64,000 nt of DNA. Source: Deltaproteobacteria bacterium. Its GTDB lineage: Bacteria; Chloroflexota; Dehalococcoidia; Dehalococcoidales; BS750m-G39. The position numbers were made by a program, and so were the translations under genes. A model generated the notes under the pieces. It saw only the letters and a list, made by a program, of their open reading frames with translations, searched no databases and was not told the origin of the DNA. Every line of letters starts with the position of its first letter. The stretch's first letter is position 1. Shown piece after piece: positions 52,183 through 61,027 of the stretch. The stretch is taken from NCBI GenBank assembly GCA_030603275.1, contig JAUVYB010000002.1, positions 50,943 to 114,942 of the forward strand, in the 5' to 3' direction.

Positions 52183-53325
52183 ATGATGTTGCACGACATC
52201 ATAATCATTGGCGCTGGACCGGCGGGCAGCCGTGTCGCCCAGAGGTTGGGCTATCTTGGCTATAGTGTCGTTGTTGTTGACAAGAACCTCCGGTCCGGTG
52301 ATGATGTCTGCTGTACCGGCATCATAAGTCAGGAATGCCTTGGCGCCTTTGGCCTGGATAACGGACTCGTCTTAAGACAGGCCAGCTCGGCCAAATTCCT
52401 CTCTCCCTCCGGGGAATACCTGCGTCTCTGCCGCCAATCTCCTGTCGCCGCCATAGTGGACCGGTCTCGTCTTAATATGCACCTGGCTAAAATAGCCGAG
52501 GCCAGCGGCGCCCGCTACCTTTTCGGCGCCAGGGTCAGCGATATTTTACTTAAGCCCGACGGCGTCGAGGTTATAGTAAACGGCCAGGTCGAGGAGAGGG
52601 TTCTCAGGGCTAAAGCCGCCGTCATAGCTACCGGCTTTGGTTCCACCTTGCCGGCCAAACTGGGGTTGGGGGAGATAAAGCAGTTCGTCCTCGGCGCCCA
52701 GGCCGAAGTGGCTATCAACGGCATCGATGAGGTGGAGGTCTACTTTGACCAGAAGCTGACCCCGGGCGGCTTTGCCTGGCTGGTGCCTACTACCGACGGC
52801 CGGGGACTGGTTGGCCTGCTCACCCGCAGCCAGGCTGATAGCTCCCTTGAAAATCTGCTGGAAGTCTTATCTTCTCAGGGTAAGATAGCCTCCAGTCAGG
52901 CGGCACCCAGCTATGATGTTGTTCCCTTAAAACCGCTGCCCCGGACCTACGCTGACCGGGTGCTGGTGGTGGGTGAGGCGGCGGGGCAGGTAAAGCCGAC
53001 CACCGGCGGCGGCGTCTATTACGGGCTGTTATGCGCTGACATAGCCGCCGGGGTGCTCCAGCAGGCCTTTGAGGCAGACGACTTTTCTGCTCACGGCCTC
53101 TCTGCCTATGAGGATAGATGGCGGGCTAAATTGAACCGGGAGCTGATTATCGGCTACTGGGCCCGGACTTTGCTGGCTAACCTGAGCAACAGCCACATCG
53201 ACCGCCTGTTCCGACTGGCCGGCAAAAAGGGGTTGCCGGAGCTTATCGCCGACGGCAACGGTTTTTCCTTTGACTGGCACGGCCGGCTCCTGCTTAAGAT
53301 GGCCGGCTCAATACTGCCTTTCTAA
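52183..53325 (+). CDS. Geranylgeranyl reductase-like FAD oxidoreductase (380 aa)
   Basis: FAD-binding motif IIIIGAGPAGSRVAQRL and KNLRSGDDVCCTGIIS at the N-terminus, AAVIATGFGS in the middle, and VLVVGEAAGQVKPTTGGGVYYGL, the second FAD motif of the geranylgeranyl reductase family. It could saturate isoprenoid chains of quinones or lipids. ATG start 31 bases after the previous stop region. Confidence 0.9.
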   Translation: MMLHDIIIIGAGPAGSRVAQRLGYLGYSVVVVDKNLRSGDDVCCTGIISQECLGAFGLDNGLVLRQASSAKFLSPSGEYLRLCRQSPVAAIVDRSRLNMHLAKIAEASGARYLFGARVSDILLKPDGVEVIVNGQVEERVLRAKAAVIATGFGSTLPAKLGLGEIKQFVLGAQAEVAINGIDEVEVYFDQKLTPGGFAWLVPTTDGRGLVGLLTRSQADSSLENLLEVLSSQGKIASSQAAPSYDVVPLKPLPRTYADRVLVVGEAAGQVKPTTGGGVYYGLLCADIAAGVLQQAFEADDFSAHGLSAYEDRWRAKLNRELIIGYWARTLLANLSNSHIDRLFRLAGKKGLPELIADGNGFSFDWHGRLLLKMAGSILPF

Positions 53326-53362
53326 TAATTTCAAAACCGGGTTACGGTTTAAGGAGGCGACG

Positions 53363-54037
53363 ATTTACAGCCTGAGGGAACTTTTGGAGAGGGCTAACTA
53401 CATCCTCCAGACCGCGGGGCTGATTGCCCTGCTCAGGCGGGGATTTGTCTTCCTGGCAGGTCACCTCTTCCGCTACCGGGACTACTACCTCTACGAGCAT
53501 ACACTTAAGGACAGGAACGAGGCTGACTTTTTACCCAAAGTCCGGGACTTCACCTTTAAGATAATAGCCACCAGCCCGCAGGCCGATGAGATGGCCGCCG
53601 CCGGCCTCGACTTCCGCTCTCATTCTATGGAAATCGGGCGGTGTCTGGAAAAGGGGGCGGTGGGCTTCCTCTTTTTTATTAACGGCGAGCTGGCCCACAT
53701 CGGCTGGCTGGCCACTAGCCAGGCGGCTAAAGACAGCTTTGACCCTAACCCTTACCGGGTTGACTTTGCCGCTAAGCAGGGGTGTACCGGGGGCAGCTGG
53801 AGCAATCCCAAATACCGGGGCAAGGGCCTGATGGTTTACGGCTATTTTAAGCGGTTTGAGTTTTTAAGAGAGCAGGGAATAAAAACATCGCGGAATGGGG
53901 TGGAAACGGGCAATATCGCTTCCCAGAAGGCGCACGCCAGGTTCGGGCCTAAAGTGTACGCCAGAGCCCGCTATCTGAAAGTCTTTGACTGGAAGTCCTG
54001 GAAAGAAACACCGGTTACAGGGATTCCCGACAGATAA
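53363..54037 (+). CDS. GNAT-like acyltransferase (225 aa; start uncertain)
   Basis: A protein with IIATSPQADEMAAAGLDFRS, GELAHIGWLATS and WSNPKYRGKGLMVYGYFKRF, consistent with the GNAT fold (RGKGL acetyl-CoA loop). AAGGAGG at 53351-53357 is five bases before an ATT codon (53363) and no ATG, GTG or TTG is at that place. TTG at 53384 is an alternative, and an ATG at 53270 would overlap the previous gene by 56 bases with unlike sequence. The codon following AAGGAGG suggests a non-standard AUU start. Confidence 0.65.
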   Translation: MYSLRELLERANYILQTAGLIALLRRGFVFLAGHLFRYRDYYLYEHTLKDRNEADFLPKVRDFTFKIIATSPQADEMAAAGLDFRSHSMEIGRCLEKGAVGFLFFINGELAHIGWLATSQAAKDSFDPNPYRVDFAAKQGCTGGSWSNPKYRGKGLMVYGYFKRFEFLREQGIKTSRNGVETGNIASQKAHARFGPKVYARARYLKVFDWKSWKETPVTGIPDR

Positions 54038-54062
54038 TACGGCAACACCTCCGGCAGCTAAA

Positions 54063-55274
54063 ATGAGCAAAACGACGATAAGAGTGGTCACCGACCCCGG
54101 GGAATTTGAGTCTCTGGCCCCGGTCTGGGATAACCTCCTGGAAAAGTGCCGCGATGAGAGTACCATGTACTTTACCCATGAATGGCTGGCGACCCGGTGG
54201 CGGCACTTCGGGGAAGGGCAGAGATTAAACCTGTTGCTTTTTGAGAGAGACCGCCAGATCATCGGGATTATGCCCCTGGTTAGAAACGAGTACAGAATAG
54301 GGCCTTTTAAGCTGGATGCCTTGGAGTCCATAGGCGGGACGAGCCGTAATTACGTGGGGTTGATGTTGCCAGAGGAACGGAAGGAGGTAATATCCGCCCT
54401 GCTGGCTTACCTTAAGGAAAACCTGCGCGGTGTTAGCCTTGTCCTGAGGCTTTCCCTGATACCCGGGGACAGCCGGTTCCTGAGCGCGCTGAAAGAGGGC
54501 GTGGCTCAACTTTCTAAAGATTTGGCCCTTGAGGAAAGGTTCAAGACGCTGGCGCCTTACCTTGACCTGCCGGCGAGTTGGGACGAGTATTTCGGCTCGC
54601 TGGGGGGGGAAAGGCGGAGGATGCTGGGGAGAATGTTACGAAACCTGGAAAAGAAACACGGTGTTGTTGAGTTCCGGCAGGGTGACGCCGATTCCCTGGA
54701 GGCGGGGTTAAACCGGTTCTTCGACCTGCACCAGGAGCGGTGGCAGGCGGTGGGTATCAGCGGCAGCTTTGTTGACCCCAGGGTCAAGGAGTTCTATAGA
54801 GAAGTAGCCCGGAAGTTCCTCAACAGGGGTTGGCTCTATTTTTCCACTATGAACGTAGATGGTAAGCTGGTGTCTGCCATGTACGGTTGTATCTTCAACC
54901 GGAAGTTGTACTTTATTGCCTCCGGGCGCGATATCCGCTATTCAAAGTACAGCGTGGGGCAGCTGCACGAGATGCAGGTGATAAAGGACGCCGTCAGCCG
55001 GAACCTGAGTGAGCTTGATTTCCTGCAGGGTGATGAGCCGTACAAGTTCTACTGGACCAAATCGGCCCGGAGATACATGCGGGTAACTATCATCAGGAAA
55101 GGCTTCCTGCCGGCGCTGCGCCTGCAGCTGCTGCGCGCCTTTCTGCGGCTCTGGGATGTAAGGCAGTACAGCCTGAGGGAGATCTGCGCTATATTGTCGA
55201 TAAGAAGAAGAGAGAGAAAAGAACATAAGAAGATGGGGTTATTAGAGAAGTTAGAGAAGCTGCGGAGGGGCTAA
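54063..55274 (+). CDS. GNAT / FemAB-like acyltransferase (403 aa)
   Basis: It resembles the BioF2-like (Acetyltransf_6) family: PVWDNLLEKCRDESTMYFTHEWL, then GIMPLVRNEYRIG, and the C-terminal half with FFDLHQERWQAVGISGSF, GKLVSAMYGCIFNRKLYFIASG and DFLQGDEPYKFYWTK. Such enzymes add acyl or aminoacyl groups to surface glycans or lipids, which fits the polysaccharide genes after it. The start at 54063 is preceded by frame that is not family-like. Confidence 0.87.
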   Translation: MSKTTIRVVTDPGEFESLAPVWDNLLEKCRDESTMYFTHEWLATRWRHFGEGQRLNLLLFERDRQIIGIMPLVRNEYRIGPFKLDALESIGGTSRNYVGLMLPEERKEVISALLAYLKENLRGVSLVLRLSLIPGDSRFLSALKEGVAQLSKDLALEERFKTLAPYLDLPASWDEYFGSLGGERRRMLGRMLRNLEKKHGVVEFRQGDADSLEAGLNRFFDLHQERWQAVGISGSFVDPRVKEFYREVARKFLNRGWLYFSTMNVDGKLVSAMYGCIFNRKLYFIASGRDIRYSKYSVGQLHEMQVIKDAVSRNLSELDFLQGDEPYKFYWTKSARRYMRVTIIRKGFLPALRLQLLRAFLRLWDVRQYSLREICAILSIRRRERKEHKKMGLLEKLEKLRRG

Positions 55275-56149
55275 GAAGTCTCCGCTTTCTTATAGACCCG
55301 GCCGTAGCTCCCGTTGCCTGCCTCCAGTTTTAGCAGTTTTCTCAGTTCTCCGGGGGACATAATCTCTCTTTCATTGGCCTCGGCCAGGCGGTGGATGCGG
55401 CTGACCAGGTCGGCATTCCGTGCCAACCGGGTGCGGGCGGGGTCATACCAGATATCGTCTTCCAGGCCTACCCTTACCCCGCCGCCGGCGGCCACGGCGA
55501 TGGAGTTCATCATCAGCTGGTAGTCGCCCACCCCTCCCAGGCTCCAGAATGAGCCGGGGGGCAGGTCGCGGATCATCACGCTGGCGTGCAAGAGGTCGGC
55601 CTGGGCGCAGGCAATGTTACCCAGTATCAGGTTGAAGTAGTGCGGCGGCTCCAGCAGCCCCTTCTCCTCCAGGTACTTGGCGTAGTTTATCATGCCGGAA
55701 TCAAAGGCCTCCAGCTCGGCCAGTACGCCGCGGCGCTTCATCTCCCGTGCCAGCGCCTGTATCATATCGGGGGCATTGAGGCTGACCTGCCGGTTGAAGT
55801 TCACCGAGCTCAGGGTGAGGCTGCCCATGTCCGGCTTAACCTTGCCTTCCAGCTTTAAGACCTCGGCGCGCTTTTCGAACTCGCTGAAGTTGCGCCCGCT
55901 TAAAGATACACAGATAATCAGCTCGGGGGCGAAGCGGCGGATGCCGGCGATGAGCCGGTCGTACAGCTCCGCCCTGTAGGTCGGCTTGCCGGTCTTCTCA
56001 TCGCGGGCGTGCAGGTGCACCATGGTAATGCCCACCTCCACCGCCCGGTGCACGTCCTCTATAATCTCCTGGACGCTCACCGGCACGTGGGGCGTCATCT
56101 TTTTGGTGGGAATCATGCCCGTTGGCGTTAGATTGATTATGAGCTTCAA
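55271..56149 (-). CDS. BKACE (beta-keto acid cleavage enzyme, DUF849) (292 aa)
   Basis: A TIM-barrel zinc enzyme: LIINLTPTGMIPTKKMTPHVP, the metal motif VHLHARDEKTGKP, VSLSGRNFSEF and LGGVGDYQLMMNSIA, ending GVRVGLEDD. BKACE cleaves a beta-keto acid with acetyl-CoA. The start is TTG 56149 with GGAG six bases upstream; the frame extends to 56185 but the extra residues have no match. It converges on the FemAB-like gene with a 4-base overlap of ends. Confidence 0.93.
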   Translation of the reverse strand: MKLIINLTPTGMIPTKKMTPHVPVSVQEIIEDVHRAVEVGITMVHLHARDEKTGKPTYRAELYDRLIAGIRRFAPELIICVSLSGRNFSEFEKRAEVLKLEGKVKPDMGSLTLSSVNFNRQVSLNAPDMIQALAREMKRRGVLAELEAFDSGMINYAKYLEEKGLLEPPHYFNLILGNIACAQADLLHASVMIRDLPPGSFWSLGGVGDYQLMMNSIAVAAGGGVRVGLEDDIWYDPARTRLARNADLVSRIHRLAEANEREIMSPGELRKLLKLEAGNGSYGRVYKKAETS

Positions 56150-56219
56150 ATTTATTCTCCGTGACTGAATACTATACCTTGTCATATTATTCCACCCATT
56201 GTCAATACTCTCACCACCC

Positions 56220-56248
56220 TTTACCCCGCAGGGTAAAACCTTTATACT
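56220..56248 (+). promoter_or_regulatory. Predicted promoter of the glycosyltransferase gene
   Basis: TTTACC (56220-56225) and TATACT (56243-56248) are 17 bases apart. The start would fall near 56255, only about five bases before the ATG at 56260, and no Shine-Dalgarno is present, so the message may be leaderless. Confidence 0.45.
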
Positions 56249-56259
56249 GATTCCACAAA

Positions 56260-56979
56260 ATGAGTGTGAGCCAGCCGGAAATTTTAATCGTGCTTCCCAC
56301 CCTGAACGAGGAGCAGACTATCGGCCGGGTTATTGACGAGATACCCGGAAAAGCCCTGGAGGGGGCGGGCTATAAAGTACGGCTGCTGGTGGTTGACGGC
56401 AACAGCACCGACAGGACCAGGGAGATTGCCGCCGAAAAAGGCGCCGGCATTATTATTGAGCGGCGGCGGGGCAAGGGCATCGCCGTGAGTAAGGCTTTAG
56501 ACGCGGTAGAGGCCGACTTTATCTTTATGCTTGACGCCGACTATACCTATCCCGCCGGCTATATCCCCGATATGCTGAAGCTGCTGGACACGCACCATGC
56601 CGTTATCGGCTCGCGGATGAGGGGGCGGCGGGAGAAGGGGGCGATGAGCCGGCTTAACCTGGTGGGCAACTATTTGCTCAGCCTGATAGCTACCGTTTTC
56701 TACGGGAAAAGGATAAGCGATGTCTGCTCCGGCTTATGGGGGTTCCGGGGGGAGGTGGTTAAAAATCTACACTTAAGGGCTACCGCCTTTGACCTGGAAG
56801 CCGAGATATTCAGCCAGCTGACCAGGAGGGGCTACTCCATCGCCGAAATTCCCATTGATTACCGCAAGCGTTTAACCCCCCCCAAGCTGAGGTCGCTGCG
56901 GGACGGCACCAGAATCGGCTGGGCGCTGATAACCAGAAGATTCCGCCGGCTGGGGAAGCCGGGGGAGCAGGGGAAATGA
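56260..56979 (+). CDS. Glycosyltransferase family 2, dolichyl-phosphate mannose synthase-like (239 aa)
   Basis: A GT-A fold enzyme: VLPTLNEEQTIGRVIDEI, VVDGNSTDRTREIA, and the DxD in MLDADYTYPAGY. It lacks the membrane anchor of many DPM1-like proteins. The 4-base overlap with the next GT2 gene and the run to 63.6 kb mark the start of a cell-surface polysaccharide locus. Confidence 0.93.
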   Translation: MSVSQPEILIVLPTLNEEQTIGRVIDEIPGKALEGAGYKVRLLVVDGNSTDRTREIAAEKGAGIIIERRRGKGIAVSKALDAVEADFIFMLDADYTYPAGYIPDMLKLLDTHHAVIGSRMRGRREKGAMSRLNLVGNYLLSLIATVFYGKRISDVCSGLWGFRGEVVKNLHLRATAFDLEAEIFSQLTRRGYSIAEIPIDYRKRLTPPKLRSLRDGTRIGWALITRRFRRLGKPGEQGK

Positions 56980-57965
56980 AGATGAATCCCCTGGTATCTA
57001 TAGTTACCACCGTCTACACGCCGGAGCGGCTTAAAGACATCAACGAGCTGCTGGATAGCCTGAATGCCCAGACCTATAAAAATACCGAGACCCTAATTGT
57101 TGCCGAGAGGTCGGTTGAGCTGGCCGACAGCATCAAGAAATATATTGCCGATAAGGGCTACGCTAGTATGCGGGTGCTCTTTAATGAGGGGGAGTGGGGG
57201 TCTTACCCCTCACGCAACCTGGCTATCGGGGAGGCGGGGGGGGATATTATCGCCTTTGTTGATGATGACGCCCTGCCTTTCCCCAACTGGGTTGAGCAAA
57301 CGGTGAAGGTCTATGATGAGGATAGCTCGGTGGCGGGCGTTACCGGCCCCATCCTGCCCCGGTGGCAGGATAAGTCGATGAAATGGTTTCCCCGTGAGCT
57401 TTACTGGATATTTTCCTGCACCTACCGGGAGGTGACTGAGAGGACCGAGGTGAGAAACGGCTACTGCACCAACCTCTCTTTCCTCAGGGAGGCCTTTGAC
57501 ACCTGCGGTTTGTTTAAGACCAGCCTGGTGGGTGGGGGGTGGGGCAAGAGCGACTGGCAGCAGCCGGCGGCCCAGGAGACTGAGTTCTGCATCAGGGTAA
57601 AAAGGGGCACCGGTAAGCGAATTGTCTATGACCCCGGTGTGAGGGTGAGGCATAAGGTCTATGGCTACCGGCTGAGCAGCGGCTTCCTGGCCCGGCGGGC
57701 TTACTGGGAGGGCTACGCCAAGGCGATGCTCAACCGCTGGTACCGTGCCGACGATGAGGAGGTGCTGTCAACCGAGTACCAGCTGCTGCGCCGTATTTTG
57801 CTGGGGCGCCTGCCGCAGACGCTGGGACGCCTGTTCCGCCGGCCGGCTACCGGCTGGCGCCAGCTGTGGGCGGTGGCCGTTGTCCTGTCTGGCGTTGCCG
57901 GCGGTTACTTTAGCTATAATTTTTTAAGCCTTTTCCGGCGGAGGGAGACTGATAGCGATGGCTAA
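56976..57965 (+). CDS. Glycosyltransferase family 2 (329 aa)
   Basis: A GT-A enzyme with VSIVTTVYTPERLKDINELLDSL, NLAIGEAGGDIIAFVDDDALPF (the DDD metal site) and a second acceptor-site part with GGGWGKSDWQQPAAQE. A C-terminal hydrophobic stretch (AVAVVLSGVAGGYFSYNFL) may be a membrane anchor. It overlaps its neighbours, with 4 bases upstream and 8 downstream. Confidence 0.92.
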   Translation: MKMNPLVSIVTTVYTPERLKDINELLDSLNAQTYKNTETLIVAERSVELADSIKKYIADKGYASMRVLFNEGEWGSYPSRNLAIGEAGGDIIAFVDDDALPFPNWVEQTVKVYDEDSSVAGVTGPILPRWQDKSMKWFPRELYWIFSCTYREVTERTEVRNGYCTNLSFLREAFDTCGLFKTSLVGGGWGKSDWQQPAAQETEFCIRVKRGTGKRIVYDPGVRVRHKVYGYRLSSGFLARRAYWEGYAKAMLNRWYRADDEEVLSTEYQLLRRILLGRLPQTLGRLFRRPATGWRQLWAVAVVLSGVAGGYFSYNFLSLFRRRETDSDG

Positions 57966-58920
57966 AAAAGGCGCCAGATATTTCGTCACCGGCGGGGCCG
58001 GTTTTATCGGCAGCCACCTGGTGGACCGGCTGGTGGAGAGGGGCGGGGTGACCGTCTATGATAATTTAAGCTCGGGGCGGCGGGAGTTCCTTGAGCATCA
58101 CCTTGACCGTGGTGACTTTAACTTTATTGAGGCCGACCTGCTTGACTTTGACACCTTAAAAGAGGCTATTGGGGGGCACGATATGGTCTTTCACCTGGCG
58201 GCCAACCCCGACGTCAGGGCCGGTATTACCGCTACCGACCTCGATTTAAAGGCGGGGACAATAGCCAGCTACAATGTCCTGGAGGCAATGAGGTGGAATA
58301 AAATCAAGCGGCTGGTGTTCACCTCCAGCTCCACCGTTTACGGGGATGCCGGTATAACTCCGGTTGCTGAGGACTACGGTCCGCTGGAGCCGATATCGCT
58401 CTACGGCGCCAGCAAGCTGGGTGGTGAGGGGCTTATCTCCGCCTTCTGTCACCTGTTTGGTATGCGGGGCTGGATATTCCGGCTGGCTAATATCATCGGT
58501 CCCAGGCTTACCCACGGCGTTATCTTTAATTTTATCAACCGGCTAAAGGAAAATCCGGGGCAACTGGAGATACTGGGCGACGGTCGACAGCAGAAGCCCT
58601 ACCTGCATGTTGATGACTGCCTGGACGGCATGCTCCTGGCTATGGAGAAATCAGGGGAGCCGCTTAATGTCTTTAACCTCGGCCCCGCTTCTTCCACCAG
58701 CGTGGTCGCTATCGCCGGAGTAGTAGTGGCGGCCATGGGGCTGAAAGGTGTTGCCTTTAGTTATGCCGGCGGCGACCGGGGCTGGGCGGGGGATGTCCCC
58801 CAGGTAAGGTTCGATGCCGGCGCCATGAGCCGCCTGGGCTGGAAACCGCGATATAGTTCCGACCAGGCCGTGGAGCGGACGGTGCGGGAGCTGCTGGGTG
58901 AAGGCGCCGATAATGAGTAG
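57958..58920 (+). CDS. NAD-dependent sugar epimerase/dehydratase (320 aa)
   Basis: An extended SDR: VTGGAGFIGSHLVDRL, NLSSGRREF, DMVFHLAANPDVR, a catalytic Ser-Ser-Thr in FTSSSTVYGDAG and Tyr-x-x-x-Lys in YGASKLGGE. It is of UDP-glucose 4-epimerase type; the exact sugar is uncertain. Its stop overlaps the start of the next gene. Confidence 0.93.
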   Translation: MAKKGARYFVTGGAGFIGSHLVDRLVERGGVTVYDNLSSGRREFLEHHLDRGDFNFIEADLLDFDTLKEAIGGHDMVFHLAANPDVRAGITATDLDLKAGTIASYNVLEAMRWNKIKRLVFTSSSTVYGDAGITPVAEDYGPLEPISLYGASKLGGEGLISAFCHLFGMRGWIFRLANIIGPRLTHGVIFNFINRLKENPGQLEILGDGRQQKPYLHVDDCLDGMLLAMEKSGEPLNVFNLGPASSTSVVAIAGVVVAAMGLKGVAFSYAGGDRGWAGDVPQVRFDAGAMSRLGWKPRYSSDQAVERTVRELLGEGADNE

Positions 58921-59695
58921 ACCGGAAGTAATAACGGGGACGCCAATCTGCCGGCGGGCGGCTTTTGCCCTGGACAAATTCCTGGCCAACCAGCGGGAAA
59001 TCCAGCAGGCTTACCACGATTGCCGCCTGGTTATGGCTACCGATGAGCCTGACTTTGTTGCCGAGCTAGAGGAGCAGATAAAACTCCACCATCTAAAGGG
59101 AGAGGTCATCACTTATGAGACGGCAAAGCCTGATTACGCCCGAAGCCGGATATGGAGCGTAACCTGCGGCAGGGAGGCGATACGGCAATATGCGCTGTTA
59201 CAGGGGGCAGAATACCTATTATGCTTAGATGGTGATATGGTTTATGAGCCGTCGCTTATCAGCATTATGAAGTCCAAGATCCAGGGTTTTGACGTCGCCT
59301 ATAGCGGATTTAGATTTCGGTACCGTGGCACTTTGGGATTTGGCACCAGCTGTTTTATGATCAAAAGAGAAATGTTGAGTAAAATTACCTTCAGGTGTTA
59401 TGAATTCCGGAACGGGCAAGAACTAGATGATGGCGAGTCAATTTTCTTGGAGCTGTTCAGATACCGCGCCAAACTCAATAAAGGCTTTTTTGTCCCAATC
59501 AAGCACTACAGGAACAGCCACGAATACTATGCAGTTGAGCCGCAGCCGATGCGCTGGTATCAGACACTGACCCATATTCAGTTGGTGAGATATATGCTTA
59601 CCATGGCAGCTGTTCTGACCAGATATAATATAGCCCGCAAGCTGCATATCTGGCTTTACCGCAGGGCAGGATTTGCATCCAGGGACCGCCGCTAA
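58913..59695 (+). CDS. GT-A type glycosyltransferase (260 aa)
   Basis: It has LVMATDEPDFVAELEEQI, YARSRIWSVTCGREAIRQYAL and the metal motif LLCLDGDMVYEP. FGTSCFMIKREMLSKI and DDGESIFLELFRYR look like acceptor-site parts. The start Met at 58913 overlaps the epimerase stop. The C-terminal half is more AT-rich than its neighbours. Family not further resolved. Confidence 0.82.
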   Translation: MSRPEVITGTPICRRAAFALDKFLANQREIQQAYHDCRLVMATDEPDFVAELEEQIKLHHLKGEVITYETAKPDYARSRIWSVTCGREAIRQYALLQGAEYLLCLDGDMVYEPSLISIMKSKIQGFDVAYSGFRFRYRGTLGFGTSCFMIKREMLSKITFRCYEFRNGQELDDGESIFLELFRYRAKLNKGFFVPIKHYRNSHEYYAVEPQPMRWYQTLTHIQLVRYMLTMAAVLTRYNIARKLHIWLYRRAGFASRDRR

Positions 59696-59737
59696 GGTTT
59701 ACTTGCCAGCGGGTTAGGGCCAAAGTATAATCAGCAG

Positions 59738-61006
59738 GTGCGCAACGATATCCGGTACATAGTGGGGCATATCCGGAGCCCCCTCTATCGCAACTCCTTC
59801 TTTCTGATGGCCAACACCGTGCTGACCTCGGGGTTGGGTTTTTTCTTCTGGATGGTGGTGGCCCGGTTTTATACCGAGGCCGAGGTGGGGTGGGGGGCGG
59901 CGATAATATCGGCTATCTCCCTGCTGGCTATGCTGAGCGTCCCCGGCTTCGGCGCCGCCCTTATCCGCTTCCTGCCTAAGGCGGAAAAGCCCCAGGATAT
60001 GATTAACTCCTGCCTTACCATCAGCGGGGCTCTGGCGGTGGTGCTGGCGGTGGTCTTTGTCGCCGGGCTGGATGTCTGGTCGCCGGCTCTGGCCTTCATC
60101 AAGAGTAATATAATCTTCGCCGCCGCCTTTGTTTTCTTTGTCCTGGCCCAGGCGCTTTACGGGACGATAGCCTCTGTCTTTATCGCCCGGAGAAGGGCCG
60201 ACTTTACCCTGTACAAGAGCGCCGTCTTTTCGCTGCTCAAGATTCCGCTGCCCATCCTCCTGGTGCTCTTTTTCCATGCCTTTGGCATCGCTGCCTCGTG
60301 GGGTATCGCCTCTGCCGTGGCTCTGGCGGTCGCCTTAATTTTCTTCGTCCCCCGGGTTCAGCCGCACTACAGGCCGGTGCCCAGCTTTAATCCGGGCATA
60401 ATCGGCAGTATGTGGCGCTATTCCTCCGGCAGCTACCTCGCCCGTATCTTTAACGCCGCCCCGGCCCTGATATTGCCCTTAATGGTGGTTAACCTGCTGG
60501 GGGCCGAGCAGAACGCCTATTTCTATGTCGCCTGGACAATAGCCGCCCTGCTCTTTGCTATTCCGGCGGCGGTGGCTCGTTCCCTTTTCGCCGAGGGCGC
60601 CCACTTTGAGGGCGAGTTGTGGACTAATGTGACTAAATCTCTAAAGTTCACCTTCCTGATACTGGTGCCGGCGGTTATCCTGGTTCTGCTGGTGGGGAAA
60701 TGGCTGCTTCTACTGTTTGGCGAGGGCTATTCCGCCAGCGGTCTGCTGTTGCTGCGGATTCTGTGTTTATCAAGCCTGTTTGCCGGCGCGAGCATTATTT
60801 ATACCGCTACCCTCCGCGTTGAAGACCGGTTGAGGGAGCTGACGCTCATATTCGGCTTTATCACCGCGGCCACCCTGGTCGGCAGCTATTTCATTATGCC
60901 GCAGGCAGGGATGGTCGGCATCGGCTATGTCTGGCTGGCCGTCCAGGGGGTGGTTGGCCTCTATGCTGTCTTTGCCATGAGGGCGCGCTATCGGGCTGCT
61001 AAATAA
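59738..61006 (+). CDS. Polysaccharide flippase, Wzx-like (422 aa)
   Basis: About 12 membrane segments. The first begins at NSFFLMANTVLTSGLGFFFW, followed by VGWGAAIISAISLLAMLSVPGFGAALIRFLP, a typical O-antigen/teichoic flippase opening. GTG start. It likely moves lipid-linked glycan units made by the enzymes before it across the membrane. Confidence 0.92.
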   Translation: MRNDIRYIVGHIRSPLYRNSFFLMANTVLTSGLGFFFWMVVARFYTEAEVGWGAAIISAISLLAMLSVPGFGAALIRFLPKAEKPQDMINSCLTISGALAVVLAVVFVAGLDVWSPALAFIKSNIIFAAAFVFFVLAQALYGTIASVFIARRRADFTLYKSAVFSLLKIPLPILLVLFFHAFGIAASWGIASAVALAVALIFFVPRVQPHYRPVPSFNPGIIGSMWRYSSGSYLARIFNAAPALILPLMVVNLLGAEQNAYFYVAWTIAALLFAIPAAVARSLFAEGAHFEGELWTNVTKSLKFTFLILVPAVILVLLVGKWLLLLFGEGYSASGLLLLRILCLSSLFAGASIIYTATLRVEDRLRELTLIFGFITAATLVGSYFIMPQAGMVGIGYVWLAVQGVVGLYAVFAMRARYRAAK

Positions 61007-61027
61007 TAATAGCTGGGAGCGAGGATA

